Assembly: GCF_033473495.1 (NCBI RefSeq)
Contig: NC_088937.1
Location: forward strand, 2,604,001-2,668,000
Length of the DNA: 64,000 nucleotides
Source: Cercospora beticola
Taxonomy: Eukaryota > Ascomycota > Dothideomycetes > Mycosphaerellales > Mycosphaerellaceae
Direction of reading: 5' to 3'
Under the pieces are notes generated by a model, which saw only the letters and a list, made by a program, of their open reading frames with translations, ran no database searches and was not told the DNA's origin. Positions 30,870 through 41,996 of this stretch are shown piece after piece (the stretch's first letter is position 1; every line of letters starts with the position of its first letter). Position numbers and translations under genes: made by a program.

Positions 30870-32312
30870 ATGTCCAGCAATCAGCAACAACAGCAACCCC
30901 GCGAGCGAGAGTTCGTATTCTGCCATCAGTGCGAGAACGAGTGGTATCGTGACGAGCATGGCTTGGTATGCCCGGAGTGTCAAGGCGATTTCGTGGAAGT
31001 GATAGAAGCGAACAATGACCCTCGTGAGGACGCGCCCAATCCAGGGCCATTCGGCGCCTTTGCACCGGACCCAGACGAAGACGACATCGATGATTTTCAG
31101 TGGCGCAACAATGGCCCGGGGCAATATCATGGCACTTTCCAGCGTAATATCACACTACAGCCCGGACAGCAGGCTCCAGGTGGGCAGGGCGCAGGACTGT
31201 TTGGATTAATAGGGCAGGCGTTGGGCCCCGCTCTCCAGGGAATACTGGGCGGGCAGCAAGGACAGAATCCGCATCAGCAGCCCCAACAACAACCAGGTCA
31301 ACAGAGATCTCCTGGACCAGAAAGCCCTCGTGGAGAAGCGCCACAGTCACCACAAATGGGCGGTAGCACGACCACGCGGCATGGCTCCGGTCCCGGCTTC
31401 TCCTACACAATCACCACATCCACACGAAGTGGCTTCGGCCCGCGTGACGCGAACGCACCGCAGCCTTTGCAGGGTCAACCCGAACACATCGAGCGTATGA
31501 TGGCTCAGATGTTCGCGAACATTGGGGTTCCGATGCACGGACAGCATCCTCATGGGCAACACCCTCATCCTCACCATCAAGCCGGAGGCATCATGTTCGG
31601 CATGGCCCCACCCGGTATGGGTGCGCCGATGGGCGGACAGCAGATGGGCGGACCTATAGGCTTTGGTGGCCTCTTCCATCTACTTGGTCTCCCACCTGGC
31701 GGTGTTGCCGGCGATCACGTCTACACTCAGGAAGGGCTTGACAGGATCATCACACAACTAATGGAGCAACACCAAGCTGGAAATGCTCCCCCTCCCGCAT
31801 CGGAAGAAGCGATCGAATCTTTGCCCAGACGCAAAATCACAGAGAAGGACTTTGGCGATGGCGGCAAAGCTGATTGCTCTATCTGCATGGACGAGGCCGA
31901 GTTGGGATCCGAGGTAACTGAGCTGCCGTGCCATCATTGGTTTCATCATGACTGTATCAAGGCCTGGCTTATCGAACACGACACATGCCCGCACTGTCGG
32001 CAAGGTATCACGCCCAAAGAAGGCGAGAGTACTGGCAGCCGCCCTCGCGAGCCAGGTCAAGCTCCTCTGCACGACATGCACAGTCCAGACTATCAACGAG
32101 CACGCGTACCCGGTGAATATCCTTTTCCCCGCCAGGATTCTTCTGGCGCCAGTGCGAGCGGAACCACGAACACGGCAGAGAACCGAAGAAGTGCAAGTCC
32201 TCGAGCGGAGCGCAGTGGTGGGATGTTTTCACGCATGCGGGAGGCCTTCTCGCCTCGCGATCAGCCCGCTCCCGACCAGAGAGGCAACGTAGAAGGTGAC
32301 AAGCATTCTTGA
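30870..32312 (+). CDS. RING-H2 E3 ubiquitin ligase, RNF115/RNF126-like
   Basis: Intronless, 480 residues from ATG 30870, opening MSSNQQQQQPRERE. An N-terminal C2-C2 zinc ribbon (FCHQCENEWYRDEHGLVCPE) at residues 17-40 matches the ubiquitin-binding zinc finger of RNF115/126 proteins. A long Gln/Gly/His-rich low-complexity region follows, including HGQHPHGQHPHPHHQ and Gly/Met-rich repeats. The RING-H2 finger lies near residues 335-377 (CSICMDEAELGSEVTELPCH, then HHDCIKAWLIEHDTCPHCR) and has the full C3H2C3 pattern. The C-terminus is Ser/Arg-rich. Mammalian relatives ubiquitinate membrane proteins mislocalised to the cytosol and endosomal cargo; the same role here is inferred. Family assignment is strong. 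Confidence 0.9.
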   Translation: MSSNQQQQQPREREFVFCHQCENEWYRDEHGLVCPECQGDFVEVIEANNDPREDAPNPGPFGAFAPDPDEDDIDDFQWRNNGPGQYHGTFQRNITLQPGQQAPGGQGAGLFGLIGQALGPALQGILGGQQGQNPHQQPQQQPGQQRSPGPESPRGEAPQSPQMGGSTTTRHGSGPGFSYTITTSTRSGFGPRDANAPQPLQGQPEHIERMMAQMFANIGVPMHGQHPHGQHPHPHHQAGGIMFGMAPPGMGAPMGGQQMGGPIGFGGLFHLLGLPPGGVAGDHVYTQEGLDRIITQLMEQHQAGNAPPPASEEAIESLPRRKITEKDFGDGGKADCSICMDEAELGSEVTELPCHHWFHHDCIKAWLIEHDTCPHCRQGITPKEGESTGSRPREPGQAPLHDMHSPDYQRARVPGEYPFPRQDSSGASASGTTNTAENRRSASPRAERSGGMFSRMREAFSPRDQPAPDQRGNVEGDKHS

Positions 32313-34620
32313 CCATGATATTTTTGTGGCGTTTGGGATCGAATTGGAAACAGCGGTAACATGCCGCTTTCTTGTATAGCATCTTGGCTCACGTTTTTGA
32401 TGCTTTAGATGATAGCGTTTCGAGAGCGGTAAGCGATGGTACTACAGCGACGAGGCGCCAACGGTTTTCGGCGTTGATAACCAGGACGACACGGCGAATT
32501 CGTCTACGACGTAGGGATACTTCTGATTACGAGTAGGCTGTATAGCCGTAGCTCAGGACTATGGCAATTGGTATCACTTTGCAGCATTAATTCCCGCGAT
32601 TTCTTACCTTCCATATCAGGAACCACGGCGACTTGCGATGCTGTAGCATTTTACATGCGATACGAGAAGAGACTTGCAGATGGCGGAGTCGTGCGTGAAT
32701 CGGATAAGTCTCTTTTCCTGTCCCTTGAGAATGAGAACACTTGTTTGCGGCCGTGTCAAGCTCTCTGCCTTGCATAGCGTAGCCAAGGCTTTATGTCTCT
32801 CGAAAGGAGGTAGGCGTGGGAGCAAGGTCGCGACGAGAGCTCATAAGGTGGGATGTTTTCAGTTCTTTTTTGCTGTTCGCGCCTTCAACCTCGGACTCTC
32901 GAATCGAATCTCTGCCATGCTTCGGACCACGTTCCAAGAAGCACCAAAGACTTCGGAAAATTTCCAGCCAGTCACGCTTTCCAAGAAACGACTTGCTTAT
33001 CACGTCTCGTATCGAAAATCGTTTCCTCGCAAAGGTAGCGCTTCGCTCTTGACCAAAGTTTACACGGAGATTGGCACTTGCTTGCCACAGCTTGTTTTCC
33101 AGCAACTTGTCTCGTACAAGATCATCGAAGAAGTGCGAAGCAAAAGCGAAGCAAGCGAGCTGGTATCTTCGGACTAATGCACACTGCACATCTTCTGTGG
33201 GGTGTTTGCAGAGATATGTCACCGACACCTGCCTTTTGCGGAGTTTCCAGCCGGACAGAGTTGCAATCTGATGTTCAAAGATCGACAAGGATGAAGATCT
33301 GCGCGTCTTGGCTATGCTTGGCAAGAGAGCTTTTCTGGTTCTTCATTCGAGGAGGGTTTGGACGGACTTGCAGCGTGCAGAACGCCATCTTCATCTCGAA
33401 GCTTTGGACGGACAGGACAGGGCTTTGTGGCCTGTACATGCTTATCGGCAATAATGGATGAAGGAATATGCAATTTGTTCCTTCTCTTGTGCGACTGCAC
33501 TTTATTTGACAGGTTCGGAGTACCACCGCAAGAACGTGTGTTTCACGCGTGTCTCTGGCGCGTGGCTTATCTCGTGCGACGCAACCTATTTCATACAATC
33601 GCCCTCCTGGATCCGGTCATGATGAGGTTTGTTTCTGGAGTGTGGCGGTACCGAACGAGTTTTTGCAAGTGTCACAACGATAGGATTGTCAGCTGCGGTT
33701 TCCCCATTACTCGCTTCTCCCCATCATCCTCGGGCGGAGAGCAGAGCTGAAGGGGATCGGCTTTCGCCTCCAGACTCCCGCTATCAACTCACACACCGCA
33801 GATCTGCCCTGAACATGCTCGCATATGACCTGCAAGACAACCAATGTATCCACTAGCTCATCAAAGATACATCAAATTGCCCTCGTGGGCGGCAATTCCA
33901 CCATCCAACCAAGTCCACCCCGAGAGCTCCGACGAACCGACCTGCCGCTTTATCTCAAGCCTCGCACGTAGCAAAGGCAACATACCCACTTGCCAAGCCG
34001 CTTCTCGCTGCCTCTAGCCGCTGCACTCTCTCGCTTAGATGCCCACTCGACTACACCTACTGTGGCAAGTCATCAAGTCATTCCTACCTGGAACACACCC
34101 GTACCTACTGTCTGCACCGCACGGCTTGCAAGGCGGAAACAAGCTCCTTCCAGTGGCTGCAGACACGGCACCTTCTGGCTCAAGCCTTCTGGCCTTGGCT
34201 GCCTTTGTGGCGGATAGATGATCGCCTGCCTTGTATGGCCTGCGCCCGCTTTGTGATAGCAGAATGGGAGATTATTACATACGAGGCTGTCCCTTCTCTC
34301 TACCATCCTACTGGGTCGGCGGAAGATCTCTACAGCGCCTGCCGGTTAGGGACTCGTGTGCGATTTTCGACCCCGTTTCCGCGTGATGCTCGAAGTGTGG
34401 TATTGCAGTAGTGTGGAATCTCAATTGGGGTTGTGAGCCGTGTTGGTATGGAATTGTTAGAGGTAGGTCTGGTATAAAGTATGTCTACTCCTTCGCTCCA
34501 TTACATGTGAAGAATCCATCAAGGTCTTCTATTCTTTCGATTCATTCACTTGGATTCGATACTGCTACGTTCTAGAAGCTCCACGTCACAGGGACCACTG
34601 TCATCCTTCTTCTCTCCGAG
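32313..34620. other. intergenic region, 2.3 kb
   Basis: Lies between the RING gene and the M43 protease gene, both on the plus strand. Overlapping frames of 100-177 codons occur on both strands near 32.7-33.5 kb, but none shows a domain, signal peptide or family motif. The final part must hold the protease promoter. No repeat or RNA gene was seen. Confidence 0.4.
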
Positions 34621-35644
34621 ATGTTCTCTTCGATCTTGGCCCTCGTGGCCGCTGCCAGCGTTGCTACAGCCGAATATGTTCGCTGCGGAACAGCACAACC
34701 CAACTCTACGCACGTGGCTGAGATGAACGATGCCTTCTTCGCTGCAGACCTTCAACGCGTTGTTGCCCAGGCCGTGTCTGTCAACACTTACGTCCACATT
34801 GTCACGACATCGGCGAAATCTGGACAATACACAAAAGCCCAAGCACAGCAACAGATGAGCGTCATGAACGAAGCATATGCTCCGTAAGTCGTTCACTCTA
34901 CCCTCTTCTGGGTCGAAACTTCAGGGCCTAAACTAACCTCTCTACCCTATTGACAGTCTCGGCATCTCCTTCAACACTCAAGCAATCGACATCACCGTCA
35001 ACAATGCCTGGGCCGCCGCCTCCCAAGGCAGTTCCGCCGAACGCCAAATGAAGCAAACCCTCCGTCAAGGCTCCTACAGCGACCTTAACCTCTACTTCCT
35101 CTCCGACCTCGGTGGAGGTCTCTTGGGATTCTGCTACTTCCCTCTCGCAAGCCCAACCTCTTCGGACAAGATTCTCGACGGATGCATTAACCTTGCTGGA
35201 AGTCTGCCAGGCGGTGATGCCACCAACTACGACGAGGGTTACACTGCTGTGCACGAGACTGGTCACGTAAGTTTTCTCTCTACAAAAGAATTGTCATATT
35301 TCTATGGGAATTTGTCACTGATCGATAATCCAGTGGTTCGGCCTCTACCACGTCTTCCAAGGTTCCGCCTGCACTGGCTCCGGCGACCAGGTCTCCGACA
35401 CTCCTATCCAGAAGACCGCCACAAGCGGCTGCCCTGCTTCGCAAGATTCTTGCCCGTAAGTCCCCGTCCTTTGAAGAGCCAGGTAAAAGAATTCATGCTA
35501 ACGCCTTCGTAAAGCAACGCCGCCGGCGCAGACAGCATCCACAACTTCATGGACTACAGCTACGACCGCTGCATGTACGAGTTCACTTCTGGACAGAGCC
35601 AGCGTGCGAATGCTATTTACTCGCAGTACCGTGCTGGAAAATGA
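34621..35644 (+). CDS. secreted M43 (pappalysin-type) zinc metalloprotease
   Basis: Four exons, 34621-34883, 34957-35266, 35334-35455 and 35515-35644, with introns of 73, 67 and 59 nt; 274 residues with frames joining exactly. A signal peptide starts the protein ([17 protein letters not shown]). Splicing at 35266/35334 completes the zinc site HETGHWFGLYH, an HExxHxxGxxH motif, and the Met-turn is in [18 protein letters not shown]. The order signal peptide, variable N-region ([10 protein letters not shown]), zinc site, Cys-rich segment and Met-turn is that of fungal MEP1-like extracellular metalloproteases in MEROPS family M43. It probably degrades extracellular or host protein; substrates are unknown. 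Such genes are often induced by protein as nitrogen source, which the sequence itself does not show. Confidence 0.92.
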
Positions 35645-36061
35645 ATTTTCACGGCTTCATAGCTAGAGCGGTTTGAAACCAAAATCGACAGATAGCGAAG
35701 GCGTTTCGTTTTAGGAGATTGTACAGAAGCGGTTGGAATTGTAGAGAATGTTCGCTATTCTAGATGAAAAGGAAGCGTGACGAGAAGAGACAGAACCACG
35801 ACTACAGATGAAAATTTAGATGATGCTCCAGACGAGATGACTGTAACTTCAATGTAGAGATTCTTGAATGAAAAAAGATCGATCAACAAAGAGTCGTGCA
35901 AAGTTTCACACGTTTATATCGGCCCCTGTTGGAGCAGACGAAGAGAATCTAAAACTCAAATATTGCCGTAGCCTTCATAAAGCATTCATTTGTACACATC
36001 GCTCTCTACGTGTACATTTCAAGTCAGAAAATATATGATGCCATCATGTCATGTCGACCCT
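35645..36061. other. convergent intergenic spacer
   Basis: 417 bp of A/T-richer sequence between the stop codons of the metalloprotease (+) and the SulP transporter (-). It should carry both 3' ends. No other feature was seen. Confidence 0.5.
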
Positions 36062-39007
36062 TCACCCTCTACTGAATCCTCCCTCAACATCCGCCTCTCC
36101 ATGCTGTCTCGACATCCCACTCATCCCCTGCATAAAACTCGCCGCATCGTCTAGAGGCGGCGTCAAAGTCCGATCAATCAGATTCGCCACCTCGCTGTTA
36201 TCATTTCCCTCAACAGCAGACGTGGTGTTCGCACCCTCTTCCAGCCCGACAGGCGCCGCGGAGCGAAAATCTCTCCCAGAAGCACTCCCGATAGCTCTTT
36301 CTTCCTCTTCAAGGTATTCCCGGAACGTCCCCATCCCTCTCTTCTCCGCTGCTCGTAGTGCTTCGTCCACCGTTCGGAAGAAATTATGTTCTCCTCCACA
36401 TAAATCGACAATGCCAGCCTTTTCGAACAATTTCCAGACTTTGGACTTTTTCGGAGGAATGCGGCAGAAATACACACCATGCCCTCGATCTTTGTATTCT
36501 TTGACGATTTCTACTAGCACTTGCGCGGCGGCGTAGTCCATTCCCGTGACACCATGTATGTGGAAGATGATGTTCTTGTTATTTTCTTTACTCCTCATGG
36601 TAGGAAGAGCAGGGTGTGCGTAATTCGTTCCATAGTCTTCAAGTCGTTTTAAGCGGTCTTTCAAGGAGCCAGTGTTGGCGAACGTGAGAGGTTCGGGGAT
36701 TTTGACGATGAGACTGTTGGGTACCATTTCGATGCGGCCTTCTTGAGCGAGGAGCTCTGCATTCTCGAATTCATGGGTCCCAGGGACACGGCCAAGAATC
36801 TGGACGCGTGGTCGAGTGGCGTGTTTCATGAGACGGATCAGGGAGAATATAATGCCGACGATAATTCCGCCGCGGAGAGACCAGAAGAAAGTGGTGAGGA
36901 AGACAAGGAGCATGAGGAAGAGTTCAATGTAGCCGCCAATTTGCCAGAAGAAGATGATGTCGTGCGGAGCTTCTTCGAGGAGGGAGATGGAGACGACCGT
37001 GATCATGGCGCAGAGGACGCCTCTCTATCAAGTCTGTTAGCCTGCTCAAATCAGATGTGATATATAAACTTACTGGAATATAGTAAAAATATGGTAGAAG
37101 GAACACGGTGCACAAGACTGTGATCAGAGACAAAAAGACGCTGCTCATTGGCGTCTTGCCTCCAGTGCTGACGTTGATCTTGCTTCGGCCGTAGCCACCA
37201 AACGCTGGAATGGCCATGAAGGCTCCTCCAATGATGTTTGCCACGCCCAGTGCAACGAGTTCGCGATTTGAAGACACAGTGATGCCGCGAATACCATCAC
37301 TTTCCTCCACCTCTTCCACTGTTCCATCTTTTCGCGTCTTGTGCACGACTTCTGTCTTCACATTACCACTGCCAAGACTCTTCGCTGCGACACAACTTTC
37401 GAAGAAGCCAAGGAGTGCAACGATGAAAGCGGTTTCGAAGGCATCGTTGACGTGCTTGAAATTTTCTTGTGCGAAGGGCCAGTGAGGCTGGAATATTGGA
37501 AGGCCAGATGGTGGTCTGATATCTCCAAGAATGTCCAGGCCCTTCGATTGCCAGTCGTAGCGCCACGCTAGAACGGCAGACAGCACAACGACAATGCACC
37601 GGTCTGGAATGAAAACCACCCAGTTGAGCTTAGGAAGTGGTTGCAGGCGGCGCTTGAGTTCTCGCATGAACAGAATGATTGCAACGGCGCCAAAGCTGAT
37701 TCCGGCAGTGAACTTGTGGATTTCGTGCCGATGATCCTTGATGAACATGAGTGTGTCGAGAGGCGAACCATGTGCGCGTACAGAGTTCTCTGCTGCTTTG
37801 TCTAGGCCCATCTCGGGCAAAAGCTGGTTGATAAAGATGACAAGACCGATGCTGCTAATGAAGCCACGCAGGAAAGGGCGTGACAGAACGCTGTCCAGAA
37901 AACCAAGTCGCAAAATGCCAGCAATTAGAATGAAAGCCCCCGCAATGCCAGTAACCATGCCGCCAACCTGAGCGGCTTTCATGCCGTCATCGTCGCGAAT
38001 ATGGCCTTTCTTAATGGCCTCGACCACCACGCTTCCCGTCAGCAATGAGCCAGCTGCTTCGGGTCCGACTACCATTTGCGAGCATGTGCCAAGAATTGCG
38101 TAGATGAAAGGGTTGAAGACGAAAGCGTAGAGACCATTGATCGGCGGCATGTGGCTCAAGTTGCTGGCATACGACAGTGCCATTGGAACGTAGAAGGAGG
38201 CCATAGTGATCGCTGCGATTAGATCCCCGCGCAGAAATTGCCATCTGTATTGTTGAATCCAGTTTGTAAATGGAACGTAGTAGTTAATGTACCTACCGAG
38301 TTATCAGCATACTGCGAAACAAACGCCGTCAGTCCAGCTTATGGGGCTAGAGATTGAAGCGGAGTTAGCAAGACGGACATCATTCGTTTCTCTTTTATGC
38401 CTGCTCGTTCGCGTAACCAACTGGTAACTCCATGTGCTTTCGGCTTGCCCAGCAGGCCTTCAGAGACAGCATCAGGAAGATGCTCAACAATCCCGCCACG
38501 CGTCTGGTTGTTGAAGTCGTCTGATGTTTCATAGCGGGCGCCGAGTCCTGGTCGGCTCTGCTCGAAGCTGTTCAAGGTCTCGGCGTAGGTGCTCGCAAAA
38601 CTGCCGTATCCTCGCGCTCGTCTCGGACGCGCTGTCTGCTCACTGTCCCGGTTATATCGCTCCAGCAGTGCCGTCGCCGCATTGGGCGTCTCTTCTGAAC
38701 CCCCAATGGCTCCTTCCTGTCGTGTTGCTTCGGTGTTGGTGATGGCCGTAGGTTCGTGGTCTTGGGGTTGAATGCCTGGGGCATCGGAGCCTTGCTGGGA
38801 ACGCTGATCGTCAGGCGAGGTCGACGGCATGTGTGAGACGCGAAGCTGCGAGGGCTGGTTCGGACGGTGTTGCTGGAAGCTCATTCGTGACGACGTGCCC
38901 GGGCTCGTTGGACTGCCAGGACTTCGAGGTCTGCTGTCTGCAGTTGTTGATGCCTTGCTCGAACTCCCGCTCGAGCCTGGCGCGGACGGAGTGTTGTTGG
39001 AGGCCAT
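36062..39007 (-). CDS. SulP-family (SLC26) anion transporter with STAS domain
   Basis: Three exons, 39007-38379, 38292-37074 and 37024-36062, with introns of 86 and 49 nt; 936 residues. The first ~200 residues are Ser/Pro-rich and probably cytosolic. Splicing across 38293-38378 joins RMM to YINYYVPFTNWIQQYRWQFL, leading into the SulP signature MASFYVPMALSYASNLSHMP. About ten hydrophobic segments follow. The joint at 37024 gives YIPRGVLCAMITVVSISLLE. A STAS domain (NSLIVKIPEPLTFANTGSLK to YFCRIPPKKSKVW) lies in the last third. SulP proteins move sulfate, bicarbonate or similar anions; this architecture resembles the yeast YPR003c group more than the high-affinity sulfate permeases, so the substrate is uncertain. 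The gene is divergent from RPL12. Confidence 0.88.
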
Positions 39008-39500
39008 GGCTGCACAATGGCAGTGCTGCTCGCACAATTGTTTACTTTAGCCCGCAACGAGGGAAAGAGACTCGACTCGATCAACCGCCGGCTACGCTGG
39101 CTCCACACTTTACTCTTCTCGTCCAGTTCGAGAGCATCATTCGCATCTCGTGCCGAAACGCCAAGTGCTGGGAGTCGACGACAAGAGGTCTGCTGCCAGC
39201 ACAGCGACAACGCCAGAAACCACAGGGTGCCTTGTCCAGACGTGTGATACAATCCAATGATCAGCCACGCGATCAAGGTCAGCAGAATCTCCCACGCCCA
39301 GCGCTGCCGAGCCCTCACTGCGCCGGGGCCGGGGCCGACTTTCGCCGCTCCGACCCCCGAGCCTTGGCACCCACTCAATTCTCTCGCGAGCTCTGCGCCC
39401 AAACCACTTCCGCTCTTCAGACAAACTCGACTTTGTCCACCACGACCATCTTCGTCCTTCCGACCCTGAACCAACCGCTAGACCACCTTACTCACTAGCC
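39008..39500. promoter_or_regulatory. divergent promoter region, 493 bp
   Basis: Interval between the start codons of the SulP transporter (-) and ribosomal protein uL11 (+). A pyrimidine-rich stretch precedes the ribosomal protein ATG (from about 39440), as is common for ribosomal protein genes. Frames on both strands here are chance ORFs. Confidence 0.45.
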
Positions 39501-40145
39501 ATGGGTAAGTATCAGCTGTGTTCAGTACTGGCTACAGCCGTCGCCGGCTGAAAACCGCTCCATCGCCAATGCGCGCGCTCACAATTCCTCTCAGCACCAA
39601 AGTTCGACCCCAACGAGGAGAAGATTATCCACCTCCGCGCCACTGGTGGTGAGGTTGGTGCTTCGTCCGCTCTTGCCCCAAAGATTGGTCCTCTCGGTCT
39701 CTCGCCAAAGAAGGTTGGAGAAGATATCGCAAAGGCCACCGGTGACTGGGTAAGCATCCACATTTCCGAACTCGAGTCCGAATTTTCCTTCTGACAATCA
39801 TCTCAGAAAGGTCTCCGTGTCACCGTTCGCTTGACCATCAAGAACCGTCAAGCCGCCGTCTCGGTCGTCCCATCCGCTTCGTCGCTCGTCATCAAGGCCC
39901 TCAAGGAGCCACCGCGAGACCGCAAGAAGGAGAAGAACATCAAGCACACCAAGTCCATCCCTCTCGATGAGATCATCAACATCGCCAAGACTATGCGCCA
40001 CAAGTCCATGGCCAAGGACCTGAAGGGTACCGTTTTGGAGATTCTCGGCACTGCTTTCTCCACTGGCTGCCAGGTTGACGGCCGCTCGCCAAAGGCCATT
40101 TCAGACGACATCAAGGCCGGCGAGATCGAAATCCCAGAGGAGTAA
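39501..40145 (+). CDS. RPL12: cytosolic 60S ribosomal protein uL11 (L12)
   Basis: Three exons, 39501-39504, 39595-39749 and 39807-40145, with introns of 90 and 57 nt; 165 residues, exactly the usual length of eukaryotic L12. The first coding exon holds only ATGG and the Ala codon is completed after splicing ([11 protein letters not shown]). Motifs are unmistakable: [40 protein letters not shown] and the C-terminal [14 protein letters not shown]. uL11 forms the base of the ribosomal P-stalk and the GTPase-associated centre. A micro first exon ending right after the start codon is frequent in fungal ribosomal protein genes. Assignment is secure. Confidence 0.97.
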
Positions 40146-41048
40146 GCGTTTGCCTTCGACAAAAGTAGAGTTGCAGATACCCTCGATTCAAAAGAAATGT
40201 TTCTGTGGCACGATGCCTCTGAAGTCACGAATAGCATCTGGGGCTGGCGGCGTTCAAGGCGTAGGTGTCACCCAGCGGTGACTGGATACTTTTCGATTTT
40301 GAAAAGATGGCTGCTGCACAGCCAATACTTCGACTTGGCTCCGCTTTCCCAGTCAAGCATCACTCACTTCCACTTTTATTTTCAGTAGGTCATTTGCGCA
40401 CCCCTCACCGACACTCTGGGACGATTACACATCATTTTTTCGATCCCTATTTAGTGTGAGGGAGATTGATCTCCAGGGCTTTCGCAAGAGAGTTCCTACC
40501 TCTTACTCACTGCGCTGTCTATTCCATTGACGGGGAAGTCCATCCGACGAGGTGACATACCAGATCACATGCTAATCACATCTTGCGTGTAACGACTCGA
40601 CCAGTGTTGATCCGACATCGCCAGAAGGCCGTGCCTACATATGGCTCGCAATCTTCTTTGAAACGCGTATTGATGCCACTGATCTCATATAGTCTGCCCA
40701 CATGCTGATGACTTGCCAACGCTAGTCGTCAGCAACTAGAAAGCCAGAGAGAGTCCAACGGGCCGCTGCTGAATAGCTAGCCAACGATTTGAACAATTCA
40801 CTCATTTATACAAAATACCGATCTCCAATTTTCGCAATTTCAAGGAGCATTCCATCACACAGTCGTGCACCTTCGTCACCCCGGTGAGCAAAGACCTTGG
40901 CCTGCTTTCAGAGAACGTTGGACTGTCCATCACTTCATATGTGTCTCAGAGGACATCTCTGCCGCACAGTATTGGGCGGGGTTGGGCACATGGGCAGCGC
41001 AGCCTGTATGTGAACGGAAAGACTTGTGCTCTCTGGCGACTGCCCTAA
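40146..41048. other. convergent spacer, 0.9 kb
   Basis: Lies between the stop of RPL12 (+) and the stop of a small minus-strand ORF. It contains one outlying diverged copy of the 86-bp repeat (about 40990-41048), described separately. No other gene-like feature was seen. Confidence 0.45.
40990..41048. repeat. outlying diverged copy of the 86-bp repeat
   Basis: About 59 bp share the pattern GGCAGCGCAGCCTGTATGTG followed by TTGTGCTCTCTGGC with the repeat array at 41591-41996, most closely with its fourth unit (GGCAGTGCAGCCTCTATATC, then TTGTGCTTTCTGGC). The spacing from the conserved core here (41029) to that of the first array unit (41630) is 601 bp, close to seven 86-bp periods, though this may be chance. 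Confidence 0.6.
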
Positions 41049-41423
41049 CTAATCCATGCCAAAGTAGTCGGGCATGGCCGATTGGACGCCAGACGCGACT
41101 GCCGCAAGCGCCAGTCTCTTCGCTGTCGCTTTGCTGAAGTTGAGCTGCCATCTAAGAAGCCGATGACCCGTGTTCACAGTGATATCGCCATCATCATCTT
41201 GCCACTGCAAGTCTTCTGTAGCCTTGACAGGAGTGAGGAGGCACAATTGGGCACGGACTTTTCCTTGCAGATGGGTGACCTCGGCGGGTGTAATGTTGAG
41301 AAGGATTGAGATCATCTTGTTCGTCTTGATAGGACACTCGGCCAAGTACCAGGCCAACTGCTCTTGGACGGTCAATGGCGGATAGACCGAACGTGGCGTG
41401 TAGTCGCCAAGCTCGTCGGCCAT
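41049..41423 (-). CDS. hypothetical protein, 124 residues
   Basis: A single ATG-initiated frame encodes MADELGDYTPRSVYPPLTVQ and continues with a mixed-charge, soluble sequence (ECPIKTNKMISILLNITPAE, QWQDDDGDITVNTGHRLLRW) ending PDYFGMD. Composition is balanced and acidic at the start, unlike the Arg/Ser-rich chance frames nearby. No signal peptide, membrane segment or known domain is visible, and I do not recognise the family. It is bracketed by copies of the 86-bp repeat: one touches its stop codon and the array lies 168 bp upstream of its ATG. It could be a real small gene, an exon of a longer one, or a chance frame. Confidence 0.45.
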   Translation of the reverse strand: MADELGDYTPRSVYPPLTVQEQLAWYLAECPIKTNKMISILLNITPAEVTHLQGKVRAQLCLLTPVKATEDLQWQDDDGDITVNTGHRLLRWQLNFSKATAKRLALAAVASGVQSAMPDYFGMD

Positions 41424-41590
41424 GATGGCCTAGTGATATAGGTAATAAGAAAAGAAGTTCAAGGTTGCTACTGTCGACAGTCGCCGATGAAATACTGCTT
41501 CGCTGTGGCGAAGGTGGTGAAGTAAAAGATTTGTCGGCGGCGTGGAAATTAAAGCTGTTTATGCAGTCATCCTTGCCATGGGGGAAGTTC

Positions 41591-41996
41591 GTCAGCAGCG
41601 ATGCTTGCATTCGCCTGGAGAATGGTATGCTCTCTGGCAATTGACCCAGATCACAACTCGGGCCGGGGCTAAGCATGTTGGCACTGAGACCTTTATTGGG
41701 ACAGAGAAAGGCGTACTTTCTGGCAATCGCTCGATATCAAAAACTCGGTCAGGGCTAAGCTCGTGAGCAGCGATGTCTGTATTCGGACGGAGACACTGGT
41801 GCTCTCTGGCAATTGCTGTGAATCAACGTATTCGCCAGAGCTATGTATGTTGGCAGTGCAGCCTCTATATCCCGGGAGCAAGTTGTGCTTTCTGGCGGTT
41901 TCTCCAAATCATCATACTCGCTAAAGTTATGTACGAGCGCGATGGAACCTCTATGCAAAAAGAGAAACGCGTACTATCTTTAAAGATGTTCCAACT
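41591..41996. repeat. degenerate 86-bp tandem repeat (minisatellite), about 5 units
   Basis: The conserved core CTCTCTGGC/CTTTCTGGC recurs at 41630, 41716, 41802 and 41888 at exactly 86-bp spacing, with a decayed fifth core (CTATCTTTA) at 41974. Units run 41591-41676, 41677-41762, 41763-41848, 41849-41934 and from 41935. Other shared positions are a GCAG(T/C)G near the unit start and ACTCG..(A/C)GGGCTAAG near the end. Because 86 is not a multiple of three, the array is unlikely to be coding. The last unit runs into the 3' end of the neighbouring J-domain gene. Confidence 0.8.

Noticed and set aside
32674..33324. Overlapping 167- and 177-codon frames on opposite strands
   Set aside because: Neither has a domain, signal peptide or plausible splice continuation; overlapping open frames of this size are expected by chance in GC-balanced fungal DNA.
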